NCBI GenBank assembly: GCA_049291395.1
Contig: JBATPJ010000024.1
Location: 1-9,087 of the forward strand
Source of the DNA: JAPUDQ01 sp049291395
GTDB taxonomy: Bacteria; Patescibacteriota; Saccharimonadia; Saccharimonadales; Saccharimonadaceae
Direction of reading: 5' to 3'
Length of the DNA: 9,087 bases
Notes under the pieces: generated by a model
What the model was told of the DNA's origin: nothing
What the model saw: only the letters and a program-made list of their open reading frames with translations
Database searches by the model: none
Program-made: the position numbers and the translations under genes
In this document: piece after piece, positions 1-6,593 of the stretch
Numbering within the stretch: the first letter of the stretch is position 1
Layout: each line of letters begins with the position of its first letter

Positions 1-79
1 ACTTACTACTTACTACTTACTACTTACTACTTACTACTTACTACTTACTACTTACTACTTACTACTTACTACTTACTAC
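1..79. repeat. Perfect heptanucleotide tandem repeat (ACTTACT), 11 copies plus 2 bases
   Basis: The unit ACTTACT repeats without a single mismatch for eleven copies and a partial twelfth, and it touches the window edge, so the true length is unknown. On the minus strand it reads AGTAAGT. Because 7 is not a multiple of 3, the minus strand meets TAG or TAA in all three frames within three units, while the plus strand stays open. The helicase gene runs into the tract: its last codons (V-V-S-S-K) and its TAG stop at 62-64 lie within the repeat. Copy-number change beyond the stop would therefore leave the protein unchanged. The role is unknown; a variable simple-sequence repeat, a transcript-end signal or a structural spacer are all possible. 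Confidence 0.97.
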
Positions 80-1594
80 GTCTTCCCCAAAATGCTTCTG
101 CAACCGCAGTTCGATCGAGCGCTCGTGGCGGCCGAATTTTTGACTGAGAGTTTTGAGATCGGTGCCGTTTTGAAACAGTAGCTTTAGCTCGTCATCATCC
201 TTGGCGCTCCATGGTCGATAGGCGTTGGGATTTTTTTCACGCATTTTCTCGAGCCGCTCCGTCCAGCTCGTCGCTTTGGCGTCTTTTTCCACGGCTCGTT
301 TCGTCTCGTCTTTGGCACGCTTCACCGCTTTTTTGCGCAGATGCTCGAAGCGAGCGTGATCGTCACAAGCCTTTTTGCGTAACTGCTCGTCGATCCGTAG
401 CGCTTCGTCGCTGACACGAAGTGCCATGCGGTTGATACCGAGCAGACTCAGCCCATCGAGCGATCGGACGCGACTAAGCGCTACATAGCCCATCCCCTCG
501 ACGAAAGCACGACGCAGGTCAATCCGAGCCGCATCGAGCGTCATACCCTGGCTTTTGTGCACCGTGATGGCATAGGCCAGACGCAGTGGGATCTGGCTAA
601 GGCTCGCCCGCTTTTTGTCGCCATCGCGTAGCTCCCATGTGTCGGGCTTCATCGTCACGGTCTTGCCGTTATAAAACTCCACGACCGGATAATCGGTAAA
701 TTGTTCGAAGCCAGTGACTTTGCCAAGTGAACCGTTGACGTATTTGCGCTCCGGTGAATTTTTGATCGCCATCACGAGCGCGCCAGTTTTGAGCACTAAT
801 TTTTCCGGTGCGATACAGGATCGCTTGAGATTCGCGACATAGTTTTCTTTGCCGGTCGTATGTGACTCGTAGACTTTTGGCTCGCCGTCCAGTTGTCGTA
901 ATCGCTGCTCGTTGATCCGATCGACATCGAGATTGGTCGTATGAAGCTCCGTCACCTCGTCATGTGCCAGCTCAGCATCGACGCGGCCGAGTAGTGTCTC
1001 GGCGTGACGACGACGCAGATCACCAGCCCGCAGTGAATTGAGTACATCGAGCAGCGTCTCATCGTCTTGACGATGCTGTTCGGCCAGGTAGCAGATCACC
1101 GGATCAAGCTGCGGCCAGACGGTCGAGCTTACGACGAAACTGCCCTGCTTGGCATCGTCACGATTGACTGGTGGTAGCTGAAAGAAATCACCGCACATGA
1201 TGACTTGTATACCGCCAAACGGTCGCTCATCCTGGCGCACCACGCGCGCCACTTTGTCGACCATATCGAGACGATAATCATGCATCATACTGATCTCATC
1301 GATGACGAGCACGTCGGTCAGCTCGATGATATCGCGACGTGATTTGAGCAGATAATCTTCAAAATCAGCCGGCAGCGCATCATGCACACCGATACCACTC
1401 CACGAGTGGATCGTATTGCCACCGATATGCGTCGCAGCCAGTCCCGTCGTCGCGGTCACCGCGACATGGCGCTTCGAACGCTTGGCTTCGCGGATAAATT
1501 GGTTGAGTACATACGTCTTGCCCGACCCAGCCGGGCCAGTCAGTAGGACATGGTGTCCCGCGAGCATGATTTCAAGCGCTAGTTGTTGATCCAT
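62..1594 (-). CDS. PIF1-like superfamily 1 DNA helicase with C-terminal SANT/Myb-like domain
   Basis: This is a 510-residue ATP-dependent DNA helicase of the PIF1/RecD-like branch, expected to unwind DNA 5'-3' in the cytoplasm. Visible motifs: Walker A GPAGSGKT (residues 20-27), VTATTGLAA (46-54), Walker B VIDE (97-100), GDFFQLPPV (135-143), an EQHRQ motif (172-176), AYAITVHKSQG (340-350) and YVALSRVRSLDGL (370-382). A very basic, probably helical linker (about 410-455) leads to a RPWSAKDDDEL...FGRHERSIELRL segment (about 459-504) that looks like a SANT/Myb-type DNA-binding helix bundle. An in-frame ATG ten codons upstream (1624) exists, but a TACAAT box lies inside that extension and AGGG precedes the ATG at 1594, so 1594 is preferred. 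The stop lies inside the heptamer repeat. The family is certain; the cellular role (recombination, replication restart or uptake of DNA) is not. Confidence 0.93.
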   Translation of the reverse strand: MDQQLALEIMLAGHHVLLTGPAGSGKTYVLNQFIREAKRSKRHVAVTATTGLAATHIGGNTIHSWSGIGVHDALPADFEDYLLKSRRDIIELTDVLVIDEISMMHDYRLDMVDKVARVVRQDERPFGGIQVIMCGDFFQLPPVNRDDAKQGSFVVSSTVWPQLDPVICYLAEQHRQDDETLLDVLNSLRAGDLRRRHAETLLGRVDAELAHDEVTELHTTNLDVDRINEQRLRQLDGEPKVYESHTTGKENYVANLKRSCIAPEKLVLKTGALVMAIKNSPERKYVNGSLGKVTGFEQFTDYPVVEFYNGKTVTMKPDTWELRDGDKKRASLSQIPLRLAYAITVHKSQGMTLDAARIDLRRAFVEGMGYVALSRVRSLDGLSLLGINRMALRVSDEALRIDEQLRKKACDDHARFEHLRKKAVKRAKDETKRAVEKDAKATSWTERLEKMREKNPNAYRPWSAKDDDELKLLFQNGTDLKTLSQKFGRHERSIELRLQKHFGEDVVSSK

Positions 1595-1601
1595 TACCCT
1601 T

Positions 1602-1607
1602 ATTGTA
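1602..1607 (-). promoter_or_regulatory. -10-like box TACAAT upstream of the helicase gene
   Basis: On the minus strand TACAAT ends 7 bp before the ATG at 1594. A transcript starting at the usual distance from this box would begin at or next to the start codon. No good -35 hexamer is visible at 16-18 bp. The same 7-9 bp spacing recurs at other genes in the window, which is the main support. Confidence 0.5.
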
Positions 1608-1649
1608 ACCGCTTGCCAGATCAAACGACAGCGTACTAATTACTACGGT

Positions 1650-2189
1650 CTATTTCTCGCAAGCGATTCCGTCACCGTCGCGGTCAAGACGCGACTCGTA
1701 TGATGAGTCGGATTTCTTGATGTTGAAGACGCCAGCATTGAAGGCGTCAGTACAGTTAGCGAATGTTCGGCCGTTTGTCGGTTCGCTGGTCGATAGTGCG
1801 TCGACTTTACTCTTGGCAGAATTGGTCACCTGTCCATCCGTCGAGTCCACCGGCACCTGAGAGTTGACGTAGCCGAGTCCCGTACCAAGCCACGCGACAG
1901 TGATGATACCGAGGACAGCAAAGGCCGGACTCTTTTTGAATCCCTCGGGATCACGCACCCACATGATGATCATGATGACGAGTGGGATGACAGGTAGGAC
2001 GATCAGCCAGAGCAAATAACCGATGACGATGCGTTTCGTTGCCGACCAGGTCTGATATTTGAACTTCGTAAACGGCAGACGGCTTAGTAGATAGTCAGCG
2101 CCGCGCAGAAATATGCCTTTTTGCTCACCTTTGGTCGTGACCTTCACTTCATCTTTTTGCGACTCAGCGGTATGTTTCACTTGGGCCAT
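1650..2189 (-). CDS. Membrane-anchored Excalibur-domain protein
   Basis: A 179-residue protein. The N-terminus (1-52) is hydrophilic and lysine-rich. Two hydrophobic stretches follow, about 54-78 (interrupted by P66 and P69) and about 89-108, separated by a positively charged loop (RDPEGFKKSP). After a Ser/Thr/Asp-rich spacer comes an Excalibur domain (about 142-179) with C146, the acidic DRDGDG loop at 169-174 and the closing C177-E178. Excalibur domains are small, extracellular, probable calcium-binding modules often attached to surface nucleases, so display outside the membrane is likely but inferred. No catalytic domain is present. The start is well supported by AGGAGG four bases before the ATG. 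It lies downstream of the MMPL gene (51 bp) and upstream of the helicase. Confidence 0.88.
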   Translation of the reverse strand: MAQVKHTAESQKDEVKVTTKGEQKGIFLRGADYLLSRLPFTKFKYQTWSATKRIVIGYLLWLIVLPVIPLVIMIIMWVRDPEGFKKSPAFAVLGIITVAWLGTGLGYVNSQVPVDSTDGQVTNSAKSKVDALSTSEPTNGRTFANCTDAFNAGVFNIKKSDSSYESRLDRDGDGIACEK

Positions 2190-2214
2190 AGCACCTCCTA
2201 TAGATAATGTCTTT

Positions 2215-2223
2215 ACTCTATCA
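2215..2223 (-). promoter_or_regulatory. Possible extended -10 (TGATAGAGT) for the Excalibur gene
   Basis: On the minus strand TGATAGAGT fits a TGnTAnAnT extended -10 pattern and would give a leader of about 20 nt that includes the AGGAGG ribosome site. No -35 is visible. The box overlaps the 12-bp palindrome at 2221-2232. The match is weak and the call tentative. Confidence 0.3.
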
Positions 2224-2232
2224 TGCGCATGA
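2221..2232. promoter_or_regulatory. 12-bp perfect palindrome TCATGCGCATGA between MMPL and Excalibur genes
   Basis: The two halves TCATGC and GCATGA are exact reverse complements with no spacer. It sits in the 51-bp intergenic gap, 8 bp downstream of the MMPL stop, and overlaps the possible extended -10 of the Excalibur gene. It lacks a loop and a following U-run, so it is not an intrinsic terminator. A dimeric repressor site is possible, but one copy is weak evidence. Confidence 0.3.
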
Positions 2233-2240
2233 CGTTTTGA

Positions 2241-4580
2241 CTACTGTTTGTGACGTAGCTTTGACGGCCACCAGACGATCGCACCGAGATCTTTGATCAG
2301 CGCCGGCACCAGGAGCGACCGCACGACGATCGTATCGAGTAGTACGCCGAAAGCTACGATAAATGCCAGCTGGAACAAGAAGAGGATCGGGATCACGCCG
2401 AGCGCCGCAAAGGTCGCCGCCAGTACGACACCAGCGCTCGTGATGACGCCACCCGTCACGACGAGGCCTCTGATGACGCCTTTTTGCGTGCCGATCCGCT
2501 GCGTCTCCTCGCGTACCCGCGTCATCAGGAAGATATTGTAATCAATCCCGAGTGCGACCAAGAAGACAAATCCATAGAGGATGACAGATGGATCAGCGCC
2601 TGGGAATTTGAAGACGTGGTTAAAGAGCAGCGCTGCGACGCCGAGGCTTGCGCCAAACGAAAGCACGGTTGTGAGCAGGAGAAGTATCGGTGCGAGGATT
2701 GAGCGTAGTAGCACCATCAGGATGATAGTGATGGCGATGAGGACGATCGGGATGATTAGCTGACGATCATGGATCGACGCGACATTGGTATCATACTGCA
2801 CCGCCGTCGGCCCACCGACCAGTGCAGCACTATCCGTCGAGCGTACGACTCCCCGTAGACGCTTCACGGTATCTTTGGCCGCATCCGAGTCAGGTGTATC
2901 TTTCAGTGTCGCTTGCAGCAAGACTTCCCCGTCGATCACTTTTGGTGTCGCATCGGCAAACGGATAAGCGCTATCGACGATCGACTGGACGGTCGGAACA
3001 TTTGCCCGAATACTCGCCATGATTGCCGCTGCAGCCTCGGGGCCATACTGCGCCGCAAGATCAGCCTCTTGCTGATCAAGTTTTGCGAGATCTTCATCGT
3101 ATTTTTTCTGGACTTCGACCTGTATGTCGTCACGAATAGACTGGGCCTGACGACCAAGCGGCTTGACGCCACTTGGCGAATCGTCAGATGTAACTGAGAC
3201 ACCGTCGATGCCTTTGTCGTTCTCGATGATTTCCGCTAGCTGCTCATGGCCGAGAGCCGAACCGATGATCAGCACCGGACTACCCGAACCACTCGGGAAA
3301 TGTTTGCTGATGATCTCTTGCCCGTCGCGCGCTTCCGATGCACCGACGATCAGTTTGCTTTGTTCGACACCGTCGGCTTTGAGCTGTAGAAATCCTATCG
3401 ATGCGACGAGCAAAATGATCGTCGTCACGACCCAGATTCGCCTCGGATAATTCGCAACAAATTCACCGACACGATGCCAAAATCCCGTCTTGAGACTTGC
3501 GAGATGCTTTGCTCGCGCCGCAGAGTCTGCTTGTGGACTAGCTGGCCAGAAACTCGATCGCCCAAACGCATAGAGCACGACTGGGAGAAATGTCAGCGAC
3601 GACAGCATCGCCATCGCGATACCGATCGCACCGACCGGTCCAAGTGCTTTGTTGGACGCGAGATCGCTCAGAAATAGACAGAGCAGCCCGACGATGACGG
3701 TACTACCACTGGCGATAATCGGCTCCAGCGCGCCACGCAGCGATGCCTGTGTCGCATCCCATTTCGAGGACAATCGATAGAGTTCCTCACGGTAACGAGA
3801 TATGTAGAGCAGTGAATAATCCGTCGCAGCACCGATGACGAGAATGAAGAGAATCCCTTGTACCTGTCCGTTGAGCTGGATGATGTCAGCTTTGGCGAGA
3901 TTCCATACGATCAAGATACTCGCCGTCAACGCAAACATACTGGTGAGCAGCACGATGATTGGTAGTAGCACCGAGCGATAGACAATGACGAGGATCACAA
4001 ACACCACGACCAGCGCCGTCAGAAGCAAGACGCCATCAATCCCTGAGAATGCTTTGGTGAGGTCAGCGGCAAACCCTGCCGGACCGGTCACTGTGTAGCT
4101 CAGCCCCTCAAGCTTCGGTGCATCGAGTGTCTTTTTGATCGCCGAGAGAACATCGACAATCTTTAACTTTGTGTCCGTCTGAGCGACGACAAGCACCGCC
4201 TGCTTGTCCTCGGACACAATGGCTGGCGAGACATCACCGACGACGCCTTCGACGTCTTGGAGCGCGGCGACCTTCTGGTCGATGGCGTTCTTTTCGACAT
4301 CATCCACCATGCCATCTCGCGGCGTGAAGACGACTATCGCTGGTATCGTGCCTTCGGAGCGAAACTTCTTGACGTCTTCGTTGACTTTGGTGGCTTCCGC
4401 ACTACTCGGCAAAAAAGCCGAGAGATCGACATCTGATACCTCGCTGACACGTCCAAAATACGGCCCGCCAATGCCCGCAACGACAAACCAGCCGACGATC
4501 AGCACCGTCGGTATCATGATCCGTATCCACTTCGGTGGTTTCCAGCTCGTTCGCTTCATCATATTCCCCTTTTTTCTCAT
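2241..4580 (-). CDS. MMPL/RND-superfamily membrane transporter
   Basis: A 779-residue integral membrane protein of full length for the family, with the duplicated MMPL layout: TM1 (about 21-39), a first extracytoplasmic domain (about 40-180), TM2-6 (about 183-340), TM7 (about 382-399), a second extracytoplasmic domain (about 400-605) with a helical, charged insert (about 483-515), then TM8-12 (about 608-765). Both Asp-Tyr pairs expected in TM4 and TM10 are present, D254-Y255 in GAATDYSLLY and D680-Y681 in ALGIDYNIF, so the proton-relay residues look intact. Relatives export lipids or other hydrophobic compounds using the proton gradient; the substrate here cannot be told. The start is uncertain: the ATG at 4580 follows a TATACT box by 8 bp (leaderless reading), while the ATG at 4559 follows AAAAGGGG by 6 bp. 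Choosing the latter removes seven residues. It lies 37 bp downstream of the DUF3137-like gene. Confidence 0.93.
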   Translation of the reverse strand: MRKKGNMMKRTSWKPPKWIRIMIPTVLIVGWFVVAGIGGPYFGRVSEVSDVDLSAFLPSSAEATKVNEDVKKFRSEGTIPAIVVFTPRDGMVDDVEKNAIDQKVAALQDVEGVVGDVSPAIVSEDKQAVLVVAQTDTKLKIVDVLSAIKKTLDAPKLEGLSYTVTGPAGFAADLTKAFSGIDGVLLLTALVVVFVILVIVYRSVLLPIIVLLTSMFALTASILIVWNLAKADIIQLNGQVQGILFILVIGAATDYSLLYISRYREELYRLSSKWDATQASLRGALEPIIASGSTVIVGLLCLFLSDLASNKALGPVGAIGIAMAMLSSLTFLPVVLYAFGRSSFWPASPQADSAARAKHLASLKTGFWHRVGEFVANYPRRIWVVTTIILLVASIGFLQLKADGVEQSKLIVGASEARDGQEIISKHFPSGSGSPVLIIGSALGHEQLAEIIENDKGIDGVSVTSDDSPSGVKPLGRQAQSIRDDIQVEVQKKYDEDLAKLDQQEADLAAQYGPEAAAAIMASIRANVPTVQSIVDSAYPFADATPKVIDGEVLLQATLKDTPDSDAAKDTVKRLRGVVRSTDSAALVGGPTAVQYDTNVASIHDRQLIIPIVLIAITIILMVLLRSILAPILLLLTTVLSFGASLGVAALLFNHVFKFPGADPSVILYGFVFLVALGIDYNIFLMTRVREETQRIGTQKGVIRGLVVTGGVITSAGVVLAATFAALGVIPILFLFQLAFIVAFGVLLDTIVVRSLLVPALIKDLGAIVWWPSKLRHKQ

Positions 4581-4588
4581 TGCCTACC

Positions 4589-4594
4589 AGTATA
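4589..4594 (-). promoter_or_regulatory. -10-like box TATACT upstream of the MMPL gene
   Basis: On the minus strand TATACT (5 of 6 to TATAAT) sits in the 37-bp gap after the DUF3137-like gene, 8 bp before the ATG at 4580. It would give a leaderless transcript from 4580, or a leader of about 20 nt carrying a GGGG motif for the ATG at 4559. No convincing -35 is seen. Confidence 0.5.
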
Positions 4595-4617
4595 CTTGGT
4601 TTACGGTTCTCGAACTA

Positions 4618-5676
4618 CTAGTGATCTTTGCGATATTGGATGACTATCACGACGACGACAAGGAGCACTACCGGAATAGCCGTATACATCGTACTGATAT
4701 CTCTCGTACCATCTCGTATAAGAGCGGGCATAACCATTGCGATAGCTGCGCCCACTACGATCATCAAGTACCACCAGTTCATCCTCGAGCTCAAACGCTT
4801 CCCTGGTTGTGCCACGAGATTGACCTCTCGCGAGACGGCCGAAGCGTCCATATAATAATCCGCTTGATGCTCGACCCTCGCCCCGACCGCATCGGCAACT
4901 CGCGTCATCGTCTCGATCACAGATTGCGAACTAAGGTTATGCTTGCCGTTCATATAGACATAGAGCTCATCGTCGATGATCTCGATGTCCATTGCCTCTG
5001 CCGTATCGACGCACACCGCCATGACGTCCGGGGTGAAGATATAGAGCGCATCCGCCTCATACTGTTTCGGCGCGTAGAGCGTAAAGTGATCGTTAAAATT
5101 TCCTTCCAGACGTAGCGTCTGATCCCGGTCTGGTACCTGCGGCAAGTTTGAGATCGATAGCCAATTATTCTTCTTGTTGTCCAAAACCATATGCGGTAAA
5201 TTGCGGCTGAGTTTGAAGCGGATATATCCGCAGTGATGGGTCTGTTGCTGTCTCCCGCTGCCAGTGATGTATGTGTAGCTACCGATCTCATACCACGACG
5301 ACCCGTCCGGGATGACGAGTGCTTCATCGACGATGCGGTTATGGCCTACATTGAAAAACATTCCGTTGTAGCGAGGATTAAATTTGTTCGACACGAACTG
5401 AAGTTTATTTACCGCGGCAAATGCCTCGATCTTGGCCTTGCGATAAGCGCGAAATATCACAACAACCATGACAAAGAGACCAATACTCACCCCGCACCCT
5501 ATGACCGTCCAGGCGACGACTACATCTCGCACCAGGAGAGCGAGTCCGCAAATTATCGCCATACCGACTATCAAGATTGCGATCGCTAGTTCATCATCAC
5601 CAGACTTTTTGAAATACGGTTTTGCTTGGGACCATGACACTTTTTGAACGAGCGGTGTGAAATCAAATTTTTTCAT
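4618..5676 (-). CDS. Four-helix membrane protein resembling DUF3137 family
   Basis: A 352-residue protein with two N-terminal TM helices (about 30-49 and 53-76) and two C-terminal ones (about 301-320 and 331-347). These enclose a soluble domain of about 220 residues. Basic residues flank that domain on both sides (RAYRKAK at 76-82, PGKRLSSR at 291-298), which places it in the cytoplasm by the positive-inside rule. The region around 187-243 (LRLEGNFNDHFTLYAP, then ALYIFTPDVMAV, then IEIIDDELYVYM) resembles the pattern I know from DUF3137 proteins; this is recall, not a search. No catalytic motif is apparent and the function is unknown. The ATG has no Shine-Dalgarno sequence but has a perfect TATAAT 9 bp upstream. 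It follows the acidic-linker protein by 10 bp and precedes the MMPL transporter, so the three may act together at the envelope. Confidence 0.85.
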   Translation of the reverse strand: MKKFDFTPLVQKVSWSQAKPYFKKSGDDELAIAILIVGMAIICGLALLVRDVVVAWTVIGCGVSIGLFVMVVVIFRAYRKAKIEAFAAVNKLQFVSNKFNPRYNGMFFNVGHNRIVDEALVIPDGSSWYEIGSYTYITGSGRQQQTHHCGYIRFKLSRNLPHMVLDNKKNNWLSISNLPQVPDRDQTLRLEGNFNDHFTLYAPKQYEADALYIFTPDVMAVCVDTAEAMDIEIIDDELYVYMNGKHNLSSQSVIETMTRVADAVGARVEHQADYYMDASAVSREVNLVAQPGKRLSSRMNWWYLMIVVGAAIAMVMPALIRDGTRDISTMYTAIPVVLLVVVVIVIQYRKDH

Positions 5677-5685
5677 ATGATTACA

Positions 5686-5691
5686 ATTATA
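5686..5691 (-). promoter_or_regulatory. Consensus -10 box TATAAT overlapping the upstream stop codon
   Basis: On the minus strand the sequence GTATAATTG supplies both the TAA stop of the preceding gene (5687-5689) and a perfect TATAAT hexamer ending 9 bp before the ATG at 5676. The stretch in between (TGTAATCAT) has no Shine-Dalgarno motif, so a near-leaderless mRNA is the simplest reading. No good -35 match is visible. Confidence 0.6.
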
Positions 5692-6274
5692 CGTCGTGAA
5701 CGGGTCGAATTAGTCTCAATTCATCGACCTGATAGTCGCCGTCAGATTGGGCCTCGTAGATTATCTGCTGATCTGCGCAAAAGTAGTCACCCGTCGCCTG
5801 CACGCGGTAGTATATCTGCGCCTTTGTATAGTTGCCGTTTTTGAGCTTGTCGCCACGGTAGACCATGTGGTCTCGTTCTTCACCGGCCCTCATATGATGA
5901 TCAAACTGTGTCGTCACGCCGAGTAGCGTGATCTCGTCGAGCACGATTTCGAGTGGTGAATCGTTGACGAAGGTCATCCACAGCTCGATATCGTCACCAT
6001 TTTCATGCGTCACGCAGCGTTTGACGGTCACCTCCGGTATCACCTTTTGGCCGGTTGCAGTGCGATACGGGTCATCCTGAACTGGCTGACTATCCTGCGG
6101 CTTGACGTCTTGGGCTACGTCATCAGCGGGACGCGCCTGATTCTCATCGGGCAATATCGAATCCTGCCAATGATCCTGCCATTCTTCTTTGGCGCCAGGG
6201 TCCTTTGACGCATCACTTGCCTGATACACTGGCTGCCCCGCGACCATCCGTCCTAAGCCCTTCCAAAACCCCAT
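5687..6274 (-). CDS. Hypothetical protein: acidic disordered linker plus predicted beta-rich domain
   Basis: A 195-residue protein I do not recognise. It has no signal peptide and no TM helix. The N-terminal MGFWKGLGRMVAG is a short, mildly basic and amphipathic stretch that might touch the membrane. Residues about 20-75 are rich in Asp, Glu, Gln and Pro and look disordered. From about 76 to 190 alternating hydrophobic residues (VTVKRCV, DIELWMTFVND, EIVLDEITLLGV, AQIYYRVQ, DELRLIRP) suggest a beta-sandwich. The start at 6274 is chosen because GGAGG lies 5 bp upstream. In-frame ATGs at 6313 and 6352 lie in or before the TACAAT box and would translate the promoter. It is divergent from the small plus-strand gene and heads the envelope block. 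Confidence 0.72.
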   Translation of the reverse strand: MGFWKGLGRMVAGQPVYQASDASKDPGAKEEWQDHWQDSILPDENQARPADDVAQDVKPQDSQPVQDDPYRTATGQKVIPEVTVKRCVTHENGDDIELWMTFVNDSPLEIVLDEITLLGVTTQFDHHMRAGEERDHMVYRGDKLKNGNYTKAQIYYRVQATGDYFCADQQIIYEAQSDGDYQVDELRLIRPVHDV

Positions 6275-6311
6275 ATCATCCTCCATTCTGACAAAATTCT
6301 GTTCTCCTCCC

Positions 6312-6320
6312 ATTGTATCA
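6312..6320 (-). promoter_or_regulatory. Extended -10 box TGATACAAT for the acidic-linker gene
   Basis: On the minus strand TGATACAAT is a TGn-TACAAT extended -10. It predicts transcription starting near 6305 and a leader of about 30 nt carrying the GGAGG site before the ATG at 6274. It lies back to back with the plus-strand TATAAT at 6326-6331; the two hexamers are 8 bp apart. Confidence 0.55.
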
Positions 6321-6325
6321 CCCGT

Positions 6326-6331
6326 TATAAT
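6326..6331 (+). promoter_or_regulatory. Consensus -10 box TATAAT for the small plus-strand gene
   Basis: A perfect TATAAT ends 7 bp before the ATG at 6339, leaving no room for a Shine-Dalgarno sequence (the gap is GAGCCCT). A leaderless transcript is expected. No -35 match is visible at 16-18 bp. The box is part of a divergent promoter pair with the minus-strand TACAAT. Confidence 0.6.
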
Positions 6332-6338
6332 GAGCCCT

Positions 6339-6593
6339 ATGGCCGGCTTCAATCACTACGCCAAGCTCAAACGTCTCATCGATGCCGAACCGTCCGGCTG
6401 GTATATCGTACGTATCGACGAACCGACAAGCGCGACAAATTTTCGCGGCGAGACGACACATTTCGATCATTATTACCGACTCTACTCCGTCGACAATCAG
6501 CCCATCCACTATGGCAAATTTCAGCAGCTCGATCGTCTCGCGACTGCCCTCCACTGCGACATCGCCGCTCTCCCTGTCGTTGATATTTACTAG
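6339..6593 (+). CDS. Small conserved-looking hypothetical protein (84 aa)
   Basis: The only gene I accept on the plus strand. The product is hydrophilic, with no TM or signal peptide, and rich in aromatic residues and His (FNHYAKLKRLI, GWYIVRIDEPT, FDHYYRLYS, HYGKFQQLDRL); it is probably a small mixed alpha/beta protein. Support for its reality: a perfect TATAAT 7 bp upstream of the chosen ATG, codon choice ending mostly in C or G as in its neighbours, and its exact fit between two opposing genes. An ATG three codons earlier (6330) overlaps the TATAAT and is rejected. Its TAG stop shares the palindrome CTAG (6590-6593) with the stop of the TyrA-family gene on the other strand. The function is unknown. 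The competing minus-strand frame over the same bases has neither promoter nor ribosome site. Confidence 0.72.
   Translation: MAGFNHYAKLKRLIDAEPSGWYIVRIDEPTSATNFRGETTHFDHYYRLYSVDNQPIHYGKFQQLDRLATALHCDIAALPVVDIY

Noticed and set aside
1..79. The heptamer tract read as a replication-origin element (DnaA-trio-like TAG/TAA repeats)
   Set aside because: The units are seven bases, not clean trimers, and I see no DnaA box next to the tract inside the window. The left flank is not visible.
1..79. The heptamer tract as a CRISPR array
   Set aside because: The units are 7 bp and contiguous, with no spacers.
1595..1624. The ATG at 1624 as the helicase start
   Set aside because: The ten-codon extension contains the TACAAT box, and the downstream ATG at 1594 has AGGG before it and begins where PIF1-like proteins usually do, shortly before Walker A.
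4595..4617. GGTTCTCGAAC as a terminator hairpin after the DUF3137-like gene
   Set aside because: The stem is only four base pairs with a two-base loop and there is no U-run.
4204..5115. A 303-codon open frame on the plus strand, antisense to the MMPL N-terminus and the DUF3137-like gene
   Set aside because: It lies fully within two well-supported minus-strand genes and their gap, has no ribosome site, and encodes an erratic low-complexity product with no family resemblance. It is a shadow frame.
6318..6554. A 78-codon minus-strand frame covering the small plus-strand gene
   Set aside because: It starts inside the accepted gene with no promoter or ribosome site. The plus-strand frame has a perfect TATAAT, fitting codon use and a clean stop junction.
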